Shown piece by piece: positions 8,780-18,325 of a stretch of DNA of 64,000 nt. This DNA comes from JABDMH01 sp965223025 (GTDB lineage: Bacteria; Bacteroidota; Bacteroidia; Chitinophagales; Saprospiraceae). The DNA lies in contig CBDCVP010000023.1 in NCBI GenBank assembly GCA_965223025.1, positions 2,170,001 through 2,234,000 of the forward strand. The letters run 5' to 3'. Position 1 is the first letter of the stretch, and every line of letters starts with the position of its first letter. The notes under the pieces were generated by a model that saw only the letters and a list, made by a program, of their open reading frames with translations, was not told where the DNA came from and searched no databases. A program made the translations under genes and the position numbers.

Positions 8780-10129
8780 TCATAGGATGGAATATTGATA
8801 CCAGTAGAGGGAAGCACAATAAGCCAAGATCAGTAGCAATGAATAGCTCACCAAGCTCCTGACCGGAATATAGTCTTTTATCGGTATGTGGTGTCTTTTC
8901 CTTACATAAGCCACTAAGAAAACCTTCTCACAGAGAAATGCCATGGCCGATCCAAGCGCCACACCTATCAGGCCTAAGATGGGTAATAGGGTAACACTGA
9001 TCACAATATTGAGCAGCAACTCCAGCACTGAAATAACGATCAGAAGTCTATTGTCACCTGAGGAAATAAGAATGGCATGTGGAAAAAGCCAACGGCTAAT
9101 CATAAGAAGCAAATAGGTATTAAACACAAATGAACTATAGCCAAAGGCATCGTTGTATACCCAGGTAAAAAGATCATGACTGCATAGCGTCAAAACAATT
9201 GCCAAGGGAAAAAATATATGCATGAAGTGTTGGGATCCTGTTTTCAATCGAGTGAGACCTCGATCGCGATCGGAGGTTAAAATGACCAAAACTGCTGGGA
9301 CAAATGATCCGGCCAATGCCAGAGCTCCAGGTAACTCGCGAGCACCGTATCTATAAATGGCAAAAACCGTGAGATCTTGATAATGCCAAGTGATCAACCA
9401 AGCGTCAAATATCTGAGCTAAATATCCGATTCCGAGATAAACGGTCAGTGGAATAGCTGAGCGAAGGAAGGCTAGGACAAACGATCTGTCGAAGGTGAAA
9501 GACTGTCTGGTGCGGAGCAGCCAACATAAGACAAAGTGTTCGAGCAACCCGAAAATTACCAAGGCAATCATCATCTTCTCAAGTGAAGTCCAAAGCAATA
9601 CAGGAACCGAAATCGCTGCCACGTGTATCAGTAAGTACCCCATGCAGAGCGGCAAGAATAAGCGGCTTAAGCCTTTTACAAGCAAAACAAAGGGAGTCAG
9701 GGATGCAGAAAAATGAAGGAGTAGAAATAGTACTGCTATCCGGTAATGTGGTACTTCATCCAGACGCAAAAAAGAAACGACCACAAGATTTTCGAAACAA
9801 ATCAGGAGTGTGGCCACGACAGTGCTCAGACCAAGGATAATCAGATAAACATGGGTCAAGGCATGCATCTGCTGCTGGGGTGCCAACGCATTGTATCGCG
9901 CGCTGATGGCTTGCAGACATCCGGCGATCCCAAAGAAAACAAAGAATAGACCCAGATACATCCATACCTCATATACACCGATGTCATGCATCGACAAAGC
10001 TGATTTGGCCAGAATGATGCTGATAATCAGAGCGGTACCCTGCCTGACCAAGGCAAAGAGCTGAAATCCGATCGCGACGTCCGATCGCAATCTCCCAAGA
10101 TAACTCCCTACTTTTCGAGCGATTTGCAA
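8780..10129 (-). CDS. Polysaccharide flippase (Wzx/MATE-like MOP superfamily)
   Basis: A 449-aa integral membrane protein with about 12 hydrophobic segments and few charged loops. The layout matches oligosaccharide or O-antigen flippases of the MOP superfamily. FFGIAGCLQAISARYNAL near residues 55-75 and the LGLIGVALGSAMAFLCEKV segment near 395-410 are typical. The probable role is moving lipid-linked glycans across the inner membrane. kdsB lies upstream and two glycosyltransferases lie 5-8 kb away, consistent with envelope polysaccharide synthesis. The exact substrate cannot be read from sequence. Confidence 0.8.
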   Translation of the reverse strand: MQIARKVGSYLGRLRSDVAIGFQLFALVRQGTALIISIILAKSALSMHDIGVYEVWMYLGLFFVFFGIAGCLQAISARYNALAPQQQMHALTHVYLIILGLSTVVATLLICFENLVVVSFLRLDEVPHYRIAVLFLLLHFSASLTPFVLLVKGLSRLFLPLCMGYLLIHVAAISVPVLLWTSLEKMMIALVIFGLLEHFVLCWLLRTRQSFTFDRSFVLAFLRSAIPLTVYLGIGYLAQIFDAWLITWHYQDLTVFAIYRYGARELPGALALAGSFVPAVLVILTSDRDRGLTRLKTGSQHFMHIFFPLAIVLTLCSHDLFTWVYNDAFGYSSFVFNTYLLLMISRWLFPHAILISSGDNRLLIVISVLELLLNIVISVTLLPILGLIGVALGSAMAFLCEKVFLVAYVRKRHHIPIKDYIPVRSLVSYSLLLILAYCASLYWYQYSIL

Positions 10130-10234
10130 TGGTTAATATCTACCAGTTAGCTTTACGAAAATCCCAAGAGTCGCTGAATGCCACGACGGCCCTTCCCGGC
10201 CCACGTCCGATAAAGTTTGGCAGACCACACATCC

Positions 10235-10966
10235 TCAGTCCAAGCCGTGCTCGTCCATCCATGAGAGCAATCGTTGTACGTCATGCTGTGTGTCGATGCC
10301 AATAGTGCCACGATCGACTTCGACCACATGAATATCGTAGCCCGCTTCCAACCACCGCAGTTGCTCTAGTCCTTCCGTTAGTTCCAAGGGACTAGGTGAC
10401 AATTGAGTAATCTCCAGCAAGGCCGACCTCCGGTAGGCATATACGCCTAAATGCTGCCAATAGCTAGTTCCCTCATCATTCCTATCGAAGGGAATACCTG
10501 CGCGACTAAAGTATAAGGCCCGATTGTCTGAACGCTTAACCAGCTTGACGACACTGGAGTTGAGTATTCTATCTTCCTGTATCAGTGGAGCTGCCAGTGT
10601 CGCAAGTTGTACCTCAGGCTGATCAAACTTACTGACGAGAACATCAAGATGTGAAGGAGGAATAAAGGGTTCATCCCCTTGGATATTGACAATCACCTCT
10701 GCCTCCCTTTGCCTGGCCACTTCAGCGACTCTGTCTGTGCCAGACCTATGACTAGATGAAGTCATGATCACGGATATCCCGACACTCAGGCAATGTCTAT
10801 AGATTTTTTGGTCATCGGTGGCCACAAGGATCTCTTCAAAACCGGCACATTGCTGGGCTTGACTGTACACACGCGATATCATCGACCTACCCCGAATGTC
10901 CAAGAGTGGCTTCCCAGGAAATCGAAGGGACTCATATCGTGCTGGAATGATTCCAATGATCTTCAT
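10235..10966 (-). CDS. kdsB: 3-deoxy-manno-octulosonate cytidylyltransferase
   Basis: Activates Kdo with CTP to give CMP-Kdo for lipopolysaccharide inner core synthesis. At 243 aa it is the normal KdsB size. The nucleotide-binding N-terminus IIPARYESLRFPGKPL is canonical, as are SSSHRSGTDRVAEV, NIQGDEPFI and LYFSRAGIPFDR. It shows that the organism makes Kdo-containing LPS. It precedes the flippase on the same strand with a 105-bp gap. Confidence 0.96.
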   Translation of the reverse strand: MKIIGIIPARYESLRFPGKPLLDIRGRSMISRVYSQAQQCAGFEEILVATDDQKIYRHCLSVGISVIMTSSSHRSGTDRVAEVARQREAEVIVNIQGDEPFIPPSHLDVLVSKFDQPEVQLATLAAPLIQEDRILNSSVVKLVKRSDNRALYFSRAGIPFDRNDEGTSYWQHLGVYAYRRSALLEITQLSPSPLELTEGLEQLRWLEAGYDIHVVEVDRGTIGIDTQHDVQRLLSWMDEHGLD

Positions 10967-10996
10967 TTACACATTAAACTAATTTATAATATATTG

Positions 10997-11004
10997 TACC
11001 TTTG
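10997..11004 (+). promoter_or_regulatory. Bacteroidota-type -7 box for the LysM gene
   Basis: TACCTTTG fits the TAnnTTTG -7 consensus of Bacteroidota and lies 17 bp before the ATG at 11021. No good -33 TTG was found at the usual spacing, so the call rests on the -7 element alone. Confidence 0.4.
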
Positions 11005-11020
11005 AGATGAAAATATTAGC

Positions 11021-11872
11021 ATGACATTTATTCGCAATAGGCCAATCCTTTCCTTTTTATTGTCCCTGACTTTCCTCCCTGCCTCAGTAGGCCAGGGCGA
11101 TCCAGGACCAGATACGATCGAGGTTCAAATCGATGACAAGGTAGGAAAAGTCACCTATCATGACCGTAAAGTCGAGGAAACGACCTATGCCATTGCAAGA
11201 CGCTTTACGGTAAGTCTGGATGAAATCATGAAATGGAATCCCAATTTGCTCATCCTAGGCCAATCCACCCGCCTTTTGATACCAGTCCCGGAGTCAAATA
11301 TAGTCTATCGAAAACCACTGTTTGCAAAACGTGCTGAATACATACCACTTGTTTATAGAGTCCGAAGGAAGGACAATGTTTTTCGAATTTCAAGGATATA
11401 TTTTGATATGCCCACAAAACTGTTACTACATCGCAACAAGATGTCATCGGAGGACCTCACTATTGGGCAAGTCTTGCACGTCGGTTGGCTCAAACGTGAG
11501 ATTCAGCCATTGGTCGTGCTGGAAGGTAAAGAGTGGCCAGCGAATGGAGGTGACCTTTCGCAGGTCTTTATCCTACAAGGTCACAACCTCAGCGAAAAGA
11601 ATGAAGTGGCCTTTTGGAAGAAAAGTGCGAATACTAAGGGAGCGTTCGTGATGCACCGCCGTGCTGCCACGGGCTCCATCATCGAAATTACCAATCCGCT
11701 CCAAGGTGAGGTGATCTATGCAAAGGTCGTGGGAAAAATTCCCAGCAATCTGTATGCGAGTGAAATCGATATGGTGATTTCAGGGGAACTAGCCCGGTCA
11801 CTAGGTGCATTCGATCAGAAGTTCTTTGTACGTTCACGGTACCAACCTGACCAGCGCAGCGCCAGCCGCTAA
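11021..11872 (+). CDS. Exported LysM-domain protein
   Basis: A 283-aa protein with a signal peptide (ILSFLLSLTFLPASVGQG). One LysM repeat follows, containing TTYAIARRFTVSLDEIMKWN and ending in LLIPVPES. A second, weaker LysM covers LVYRVRRKDNVFRISRIYF to GQVLHVGWL. LysM domains bind the glycan chains of peptidoglycan, so the protein is probably periplasmic and wall-associated. The C-terminal 130 residues match no family I can name. It is transcribed divergently from kdsB, 55 bp away. Confidence 0.8.
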   Translation: MTFIRNRPILSFLLSLTFLPASVGQGDPGPDTIEVQIDDKVGKVTYHDRKVEETTYAIARRFTVSLDEIMKWNPNLLILGQSTRLLIPVPESNIVYRKPLFAKRAEYIPLVYRVRRKDNVFRISRIYFDMPTKLLLHRNKMSSEDLTIGQVLHVGWLKREIQPLVVLEGKEWPANGGDLSQVFILQGHNLSEKNEVAFWKKSANTKGAFVMHRRAATGSIIEITNPLQGEVIYAKVVGKIPSNLYASEIDMVISGELARSLGAFDQKFFVRSRYQPDQRSASR

Positions 11873-11907
11873 TTTCATACTTTTGCGAGCATATTTAAAG
11901 CAGCATT

Positions 11908-13266
11908 TTGGATATCAAGAACGACATTCTGGAAACGATCGGTCACACACCGATGATTCGTCTCAATCGTATTGTGCAGGATATACCTTGCACAGTTTTG
12001 GGCAAAGTCGAAACCTTCAATCCTGGCCACTCCATCAAGGATCGTATGGCGCTCAAGATGCTAGACCAGGCCGAAAAGGATGGAAAGATCACACCGGGTG
12101 GTACGATCATAGAGTGTACCTCCGGTAATACCGGCATGGGACTGGCCATCGCCGCATGTGTCAAGGGCTACAAGTGCATATTCACCACCAATGACAAACA
12201 GTCAAAGGAGAAAATTGATATACTGAAAGCCTTGGGAGCGGAGGTAGTCGTGTGCCCCACCAATGTCGGACCAGAAGATCCACGGTCGTATTATTCTGTA
12301 GCTGAAAAGCTCAGCAATAGTATAGATAATTCGTACTGGTTTAACCAATATGATAATCTGGCAAACTCAGCTGCGCACTACGAGACAACAGGCCCGGAGA
12401 TATGGGAGCAAACCGACGGCAAGGTTACACACCTGGTTGTGGGTGTAGGAACCGGTGGCACCGTTTCGGGGGTAGCTAGGTACCTAAAAGAACGAAATCC
12501 CAATATTAAGATCTGGGGCATCGACACCTACGGATCCGTATTTAAGAAGTATCACGAAACTGGAGTTTTCGATCCAGCAGAGATATACCCGTATATCACT
12601 GAGGGCATCGGAGAAGACATCCTGCCCAAAAATGTAGATTTCAGTCTGATCGACCATTTCGAGAAGGTGACCGACAAAGATGGGGCACTGGCTGCTCGTA
12701 AGCTGGCAAGAATGGAAGGAATATTGCTTGGTTACTCAGCTGGAAGCGCTATGGCAGGCTTATTGCAATTGAAAGATCAACTGACAAGCTCTGATCTTGT
12801 GGTCATCATTTTTCACGATCATGGCAGTCGTTACGTAGGTAAGGTCTACAATGATGATTGGATGCGTGAAAGGGGTTTTCTAGATGATGAATTATCTGTC
12901 ATGCAACTCATTGACACTAAAGTCGATCAGCAGTTTGTCGCAGCAAATGAAAGCGATGCCGTTCGGTCGGTAGCGAGTAAAATGAAGGAAAGCGATATCT
13001 CACAGATGCCGGTGATGCACCAAGATGAAATCACGGGGTCGATCACCGAACGGCAGATCATCCAGTTCTTGCTTGACAACCGCCAAGTCACTGACAACCC
13101 ACCAGTAAAATCAATCATGGGGAAACCCTTTCCAGAAATCTCGATCGAGACTCCCATTCACAAACTAAGTGAGATCATCAATAGAAGGAATCCTGCCGTC
13201 ACCCTCACAGACAAAGCTGGAAATCGTCATATCATCACACAATATGATATCATTCAAAAATTATAG
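11908..13266 (+). CDS. Cystathionine beta-synthase / cysteine synthase with C-terminal CBS domains
   Basis: PLP-dependent fold-type-II enzyme of 452 aa. The N-terminal catalytic domain has the PLP lysine in NPGHSIKDRMALKM, the substrate loop ECTSGNTGMGLAIA, and the phosphate-binding GVGTGGTVSGVARYL. Residues from about 330 form two CBS motifs (LIDTKVDQQFVAAN onward). This layout matches cystathionine beta-synthase, which joins homocysteine and serine, rather than plain O-acetylserine sulfhydrylase. The only plausible start is TTG at 11908, directly before DIKNDILETIGHTPMI. There is no obvious Shine-Dalgarno site, as usual in this phylum. Confidence 0.9.
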   Translation: MDIKNDILETIGHTPMIRLNRIVQDIPCTVLGKVETFNPGHSIKDRMALKMLDQAEKDGKITPGGTIIECTSGNTGMGLAIAACVKGYKCIFTTNDKQSKEKIDILKALGAEVVVCPTNVGPEDPRSYYSVAEKLSNSIDNSYWFNQYDNLANSAAHYETTGPEIWEQTDGKVTHLVVGVGTGGTVSGVARYLKERNPNIKIWGIDTYGSVFKKYHETGVFDPAEIYPYITEGIGEDILPKNVDFSLIDHFEKVTDKDGALAARKLARMEGILLGYSAGSAMAGLLQLKDQLTSSDLVVIIFHDHGSRYVGKVYNDDWMRERGFLDDELSVMQLIDTKVDQQFVAANESDAVRSVASKMKESDISQMPVMHQDEITGSITERQIIQFLLDNRQVTDNPPVKSIMGKPFPEISIETPIHKLSEIINRRNPAVTLTDKAGNRHIITQYDIIQKL

Positions 13267-13314
13267 CGTTCTATCCACGACTCATACTAAAGCACTTAAA
13301 AGAAGGTTATAGAC

Positions 13315-14394
13315 ATGTTTATGAAAGATCGGATTGCAGCGATAATTATTCTCCAGGTCTTCCTACTAACATGGGGTATAAATTCGTCCGTAGCCCAGGA
13401 TCCACAGTTTTCTCAATACTACGGGGCACCACTGCATCTCAACCCTGCACTCACTGGTGGGTTTGATGCTCGCTATCGTGTGAGTGCGATCTACCGGGAT
13501 CAATGGAGTGGTCCGCTCGAACAGGCTATCAAGACTTTTGGTGCTGGGTTGGATCTGAGGTTTGACCTACCTGGAGGGGTCTTTGCGGGAGACGCAGCTG
13601 CTGTGGGACTTCAATTTGTGACAGATCAAGCTGGGTCTTTAAATCTATCAACCAACAGCATTTCACTATCCACCGCCTTCCACAAATTGCTGGGACAAAG
13701 CAATCGAACCTATATTTCGGCCGGTGCACAATTCTCTACCGTCCAGAGGAATCTATTGTATAAAGATCTGGTGTTTCAGGATCAATTTGATGGTGTCGAC
13801 CAATACATTGGTGCTACTGGTGAAGATCTGCCCGCCAACAATTACAGTTTTGGGGATTTTTCTGCGGGTTTGAATTATTTTTCCGCGCCAAGCGATGCTC
13901 TCAGTATTTTCTTGGGAGCTGCTATGCACCATATAGTGGAACCTGAAGTGTCTTTCTATAAGAAGGACGAAGATGAAAACCAGCAGCTTTTGTCGCAAAG
14001 CCAACTTTATCGCAAATACAGCTTCCATGGTGGTGTCACTGCGAGAATCAATGACAACATCGATGTATCTCCCAGGACTTTCGTCCTCAGGCAAGGATCA
14101 CATATGGCGATCAACATTGGCAACAATTTTATCATCGAACCTCCGACCACCGATGCCTTCAATTTTCATGTAGGAGCATGGGTACGAATGGTTCAAGACC
14201 TTAACTCCAGTTTCACACCGGATATGGTTGGGTTTCTGGCAGGGATGGGTATTGGCAATTTGTTAATTGGGTTGAGTTATGATGTAAACCTGCAGGACAT
14301 TGTGAATTATCAGACAGGCCAGGGTGCCTTTGAGGTTTCGATCTCGTATTTTGGGGACTATCAGGATGAAGGCAGCATCTGTCCAACCTTCTAA
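13315..14394 (+). CDS. PorP/SprF family type IX secretion membrane protein
   Basis: Outer-membrane beta-barrel protein of 359 aa. It has a signal peptide ending SSVAQ and the family opening DPQFSQYYGAPLHLNPALTG, followed by YRDQWSG. PorP/SprF proteins are linked to type IX secretion and are often paired with gliding-type C-terminal-domain substrates. In this window such substrates lie elsewhere (the proteins at 23778 and 34031). An in-frame ATG at 13321 is an equally good start. The gene ends 51 bp from the convergent ribB-like gene. Confidence 0.9.
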   Translation: MFMKDRIAAIIILQVFLLTWGINSSVAQDPQFSQYYGAPLHLNPALTGGFDARYRVSAIYRDQWSGPLEQAIKTFGAGLDLRFDLPGGVFAGDAAAVGLQFVTDQAGSLNLSTNSISLSTAFHKLLGQSNRTYISAGAQFSTVQRNLLYKDLVFQDQFDGVDQYIGATGEDLPANNYSFGDFSAGLNYFSAPSDALSIFLGAAMHHIVEPEVSFYKKDEDENQQLLSQSQLYRKYSFHGGVTARINDNIDVSPRTFVLRQGSHMAINIGNNFIIEPPTTDAFNFHVGAWVRMVQDLNSSFTPDMVGFLAGMGIGNLLIGLSYDVNLQDIVNYQTGQGAFEVSISYFGDYQDEGSICPTF

Positions 14395-14445
14395 CAGAGG
14401 CGAAGTACGTCGCATGGTGTTTTTCATATTGGCTTTCACAAGCCC

Positions 14446-15552
14446 TTACTCAGCGCTCAATAAAGGCACATTTTGGATGATTTCCAATCCATAACCATCC
14501 AGTGCAACACGTCTTTTCGGATTCATGGTCAGCAATCGGATTTTAGAAACTCCTAAGTCTCTCAGTATCTGAGCACCAATACCAAAATCCCGTTGTTCAC
14601 CCTTAGCGGGCTCCTCCCCCTTTTCCAGACTCTTTAATTTCTGTATGATGGTATCTCCTTCACTATGTCGCATATATAGCAACACACCTTTTCCGACTTC
14701 GTTGATTTTTCGCATGGCTTCTCGCATTTGCAATCCATAGTCATCGAAGAGGGTACCTAGGATGTCACCTGTTTCCGTCGTTGAATGCACCCTAACCAGC
14801 AGCGGCTCATCGGCTTCCCACCTACCCCAAACCAATGCTAAATGCGTGTCACCGGTGGTCACTTGTCTATATGCGATCACCTGTACCTCACCCCATTGAG
14901 ATTGGATTGGTACAGAAATCTCCTTTTCGATGAGGCGCTCTGTTCTGAGGCGGTAAGCAACCAGGTCCTTGATAGAAATGATCGCCAGCCCATGATCCTT
15001 AGCAATCGCCTTCAGCTGGGGCAATCTAGCCATCGTCCCATCGGCATTTAGGATCTCCACCAACACACCTGCTGGTTCAAGGCCAGCTAATCGAGCCAGA
15101 TCGATCGCAGCTTCTGTGTGCCCAGTCCGGCGCAATACACCACCATTCTTTGCTTTAAGTGGAAAGATATGGCCAGGCCTTCCAAAGTCACCTGGCTTGG
15201 TGTCCGGATCGACCAGGGCCTTGATTCCGGTTGCCCGGTCATAGGCTGAGATGCCAGTGGTGCATCCCTTGCCGATGAGGTCTATAGACACCGTAAAGGC
15301 AGTCTTATGCAGGGCAGTACTGCGCTCGACCATGAGATCCAACTCTAATTCTCTGGCTCGAGCTTCGGTAATCGGTGTACAGATTAATCCCCGGCCATGC
15401 AAAGCCATAAAATTGATAATCTCGGGAGTGATAGCCTCCGCAGCACATACGAAATCTCCTTCATTTTCACGGTCTTCATCGTCCACCACTATCACCAACT
15501 TTCCGTCTCGGATATCTTGTATCGCAGATTCTATGGTATCGAGTGTCTCCAT
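14446..15552 (-). CDS. 3,4-dihydroxy-2-butanone-4-phosphate synthase with degenerate GTP cyclohydrolase II domain (RibBX-like)
   Basis: Riboflavin-pathway protein of 368 aa. The N-terminal DHBP synthase domain (1-200) is intact: VVDDEDRENEGDF (22-34) and RTGHTEAAIDLARLAG (142-157). The C-terminal domain has the GTP cyclohydrolase II fold but has lost the zinc cysteines. The positions normally C...C-x-C read Thr259, Asp270 and Tyr272. The catalytic arginine loop reads MRHSEGD where LRQEGRG is expected. It can therefore make the four-carbon unit from ribulose 5-phosphate but probably not the GTP-derived pyrimidine. A separate RibA must exist elsewhere. A stabilising role for the dead domain is inferred from RibBX proteins. 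Confidence 0.92.
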   Translation of the reverse strand: METLDTIESAIQDIRDGKLVIVVDDEDRENEGDFVCAAEAITPEIINFMALHGRGLICTPITEARARELELDLMVERSTALHKTAFTVSIDLIGKGCTTGISAYDRATGIKALVDPDTKPGDFGRPGHIFPLKAKNGGVLRRTGHTEAAIDLARLAGLEPAGVLVEILNADGTMARLPQLKAIAKDHGLAIISIKDLVAYRLRTERLIEKEISVPIQSQWGEVQVIAYRQVTTGDTHLALVWGRWEADEPLLVRVHSTTETGDILGTLFDDYGLQMREAMRKINEVGKGVLLYMRHSEGDTIIQKLKSLEKGEEPAKGEQRDFGIGAQILRDLGVSKIRLLTMNPKRRVALDGYGLEIIQNVPLLSAE

Positions 15553-15559
15553 TGCTTGT

Positions 15560-16729
15560 CTAAACTTCCAACTTAGGTGCTTCCATGATGCGTTTCAGTG
15601 GTCGGCAGCATTCATTCCAATCGAAATGCTCCCTCACAAAGGCTCTTGCCTGGCCTCCAATATCATCCAAATCTTCTCTTACTAACAATTTCAGGACAGA
15701 TTGTTTAAATGTTTCCGCATCATTGGCTTCCTGTACCACAGATTTAGGTGCAGCAATAGAATCATTGACCATCGAAGTGGTCACACAGGGCAGACACATT
15801 GACATGGCTTCGAGTATTTTATTTTGCAATCCACTCCCTGAAAAAATCGGAGCCACAAACACCTTTGAACTTTTATAGGCATCCCGGATGTCAGGTAGGT
15901 AGCCACTGACGGTGATCCAATCGTTTTGCAGTCGCCGTACTCCTGGTTCTGGGGCTGCTCCAGCAATCAGTACCGTTAGGTCTGGTCGTACTTTTTTCAG
16001 AGGTTTGGCAATCTTTTGGACTAAGTACCGGGCGGCCGTTACATTGGGGTGGTAGCTCATATTTCCCACGAGCAGCAAATCATATTTTATTTTCCTGGAC
16101 GGCTCGCTCTTAAAATAGGCTGTATCCACACCATTTCTGAGCAATGTGAGGCCCTTTACACCCCCGGCCTTCAGATGCTCTTTATCTACTTCCGAAATCA
16201 CAAATTTCATGTGGAAATGACGGGCAACTTTACTTTCATATCGTCTCAGAAGCATCGTCTCAAGTTTCCAAAATGCCGACTGAACACCACCAAGCTCCAC
16301 TCTGCGTGCAGTACGGAGTGAGAAGGCATCCATATAGTCCAGGCACATCATTGGTGTCTCCAGGCCCTGAATATAGGGAACCATCCGAACCAGCTGAACA
16401 AAAATAACGGATGGTTTGACCTGTCTCACGATTTCGTGAACGCGCCTTCTAATGCGAGGTTGATAAAAATATCCCACGCTGGTAGGGAGACCATCTAGCA
16501 GACCACGGATCGCATTAAAAACCTGCTGCATACCGGACTGCTTGATCGTATGGCAATGGCAGAAGTTTTGTACCTCATGTACGAGAGACTCCTTCAAATC
16601 TTCATCGACCAAGGATACCAGTGTGACCTCATGATCTCGCGATAAATACCTCAGCTGGTGATAAAGACGCAGCTTATCTCCTTTTTCTAAAGGTAAGGGA
16701 AAACGAGCTGACAAAACTAGGAGCTTCAA
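15560..16729 (-). CDS. Glycosyltransferase (GT4/GT1-like, GT-B fold)
   Basis: A 389-aa cytoplasmic sugar transferase. The N-terminus MKLLVLSARFPLPLEKGDK matches family-4 enzymes resembling the PEP-CTERM/exosortase-associated group. VGNMSYHPNVTAARYLV, SGYLPDIRDAYKSSKVFVAP and SGSGLQNKILEAMSMCLPCV make up the C-terminal nucleotide-sugar domain, with the E of the GT4 E-x7-E motif present. Probable role: envelope or exopolysaccharide assembly. It lies 7 bp after the end of the ribB-like gene on the same strand, with a related glycosyltransferase 175 bp upstream. Confidence 0.86.
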   Translation of the reverse strand: MKLLVLSARFPLPLEKGDKLRLYHQLRYLSRDHEVTLVSLVDEDLKESLVHEVQNFCHCHTIKQSGMQQVFNAIRGLLDGLPTSVGYFYQPRIRRRVHEIVRQVKPSVIFVQLVRMVPYIQGLETPMMCLDYMDAFSLRTARRVELGGVQSAFWKLETMLLRRYESKVARHFHMKFVISEVDKEHLKAGGVKGLTLLRNGVDTAYFKSEPSRKIKYDLLLVGNMSYHPNVTAARYLVQKIAKPLKKVRPDLTVLIAGAAPEPGVRRLQNDWITVSGYLPDIRDAYKSSKVFVAPIFSGSGLQNKILEAMSMCLPCVTTSMVNDSIAAPKSVVQEANDAETFKQSVLKLLVREDLDDIGGQARAFVREHFDWNECCRPLKRIMEAPKLEV

Positions 16730-16904
16730 GCCTATGGCGTGCTTTTGATTTATGCCTCAAAAGTATCATTTCAATCGGTATAAGCGGCAAAATGCTGACA
16801 CACTTTCCCCAAGAAAGGATCTTCTGAAAGCGTCTTTCACGTAGTGGCCTTAGCTGTATTTCCCATCGGACATACTCTGGGAGATCGGCCTCTTCTGGTC
16901 GTTG

Positions 16905-18107
16905 CTACGAGGCCGTTGATTCGTAGGATCGTATCAGCTTTCTGGCAATACCCAAATGATCGAAGTACTGTTCCGTCAGCCTCCTGGCATTTTGAGAGAG
17001 CGAAGGCAAATGCTTCTTGTGGTGGTAACAAAAGCGGAACTTTCTCACAAATTGGTCAACTGTCTTAGCTACTAACACCTCCTGTTTATCCTTTGCAGGA
17101 ATGCCCTCCAAACCCAGTGGAGTCGTAATCACAATGCGACCTAAAGCCATCGCCTCAACGATCTTAGCACGCATACCACTACCAGAGAGTAAGGGAACAA
17201 CCATGATCGGATGTTTTAATAAAAAGGCAGTCGAGTCATTTACTTCTCCTACGATCTCGACGTTTTTGAGTTTCATGGCCTTGAGCCAATCAGGGCAATT
17301 TCTCCCGGCTACTTCAAGCTTCAACCGCGGGAATATCGAGACTAAATGAGGCCAAACCTGATCTAAAAACCAGTTCAGTCCTTCAATATTGGGCATCCAG
17401 TCTAACGAACCGATGAAAGAGACCGATTGCGGCACCTTAGCCTTAACCTGGTGGTATTTAAATTTGACAAGATCCAATCCGATAGGCAATGATTGTGAAG
17501 GCCCGTCATAACCCAGCGCCTGAAACTTGCGCTCGTCGATGCTGGAGATCGGAAGCAACAGGTCAATGTGGGCCAATTGCTCTACTTCATACTTCTTGAG
17601 TTTACGAGCTGAGTAATCTAGATACCAACGCCGCAGAGCCACATCTTCGTTCTCGGCCATACGTTCCCAAATCTCATGCTCTACATTATGTGCTCTCAGT
17701 GCAATGGTGGTATTGGAGTGTCTTCGAATCACATCGATATAGGGAGTGAGATAGAGTGACTCCAACTGTATCAGGTCAAACTGCTCCCTCCTGAGTAGAT
17801 TGGTAAGTTTATTTCGAAAAGAGTCGTTATCAAAGCGACTGATATTATAAGAATCAGAGGAAAACAAATTTAGAAAAGCATGCAGGGGTTTGACTTCATT
17901 GTCCAACACCGTATGATATACTTGAGAGTAATGATTGAGGTGGTGTTTCACTGCAGAAATCGGCACATGATGCTTGGTCGTATTCATGGCCAGAAGAGTG
18001 ACATCCTGACCTAGTTCCTTAAGTGCTTTGGCCAAGTAGGTCACTGCAAGAGACTCCCCATCTCTAATCGGGTACGGAAACTTCTTACAAAGTTGGAGAA
18101 TCTTCAT
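16905..18107 (-). CDS. Glycosyltransferase (GT4-like), relative of the downstream enzyme
   Basis: A 400-aa GT-B fold protein opening with KILQLCKKFPYPIRDGES, the same N-terminal plan as the neighbouring transferase at 15560. The C-terminal half contains FIGSLDWMPNIEGLNWFLDQ and PLLSGSGMRAKIVEAMALG, the donor-sugar binding region. The acceptor is unknown. The two enzymes are similar in layout and probably arose by old duplication, acting in one glycan pathway with the flippase at 8780 (inference). Confidence 0.86.
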   Translation of the reverse strand: MKILQLCKKFPYPIRDGESLAVTYLAKALKELGQDVTLLAMNTTKHHVPISAVKHHLNHYSQVYHTVLDNEVKPLHAFLNLFSSDSYNISRFDNDSFRNKLTNLLRREQFDLIQLESLYLTPYIDVIRRHSNTTIALRAHNVEHEIWERMAENEDVALRRWYLDYSARKLKKYEVEQLAHIDLLLPISSIDERKFQALGYDGPSQSLPIGLDLVKFKYHQVKAKVPQSVSFIGSLDWMPNIEGLNWFLDQVWPHLVSIFPRLKLEVAGRNCPDWLKAMKLKNVEIVGEVNDSTAFLLKHPIMVVPLLSGSGMRAKIVEAMALGRIVITTPLGLEGIPAKDKQEVLVAKTVDQFVRKFRFCYHHKKHLPSLSQNARRLTEQYFDHLGIARKLIRSYESTAS

Positions 18108-18295
18108 AGTGAAGTAAAGGTGAATCTTAATCTAACACACATTTAAACTTTTGACAAATGAGAAATATTGTAAGTTATCAGGCATTTTGAATGCGATGGT
18201 ATGCTAATCTTAATCGGTGTGTACACTCATGACTGTAGTACCCCATGGCATCAGATCTCATAATCCGGTACTTCCTAGTTTTTGGATCCTAATCT

Positions 18296-18303
18296 TATCT
18301 TTG
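18296..18303 (+). promoter_or_regulatory. -7 box for the LolD-like ATPase
   Basis: TATCTTTG fits TAnnTTTG and lies 22 bp before the ATG at 18326. A TTTG sits upstream at 18281-18284, but its spacing is shorter than the usual 19 or so bases. Confidence 0.35.
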
Positions 18304-18325
18304 TCCATGTCAGTCAAGCAACCAT

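Noticed and set aside
10153..10260. Open frame past the kdsB stop in the +1 frame with a basic peptide (KLYRTWAGKGRRG)
   Set aside because: No start codon in that frame, and KdsB already has its usual length, so a frameshifted tail is not needed.
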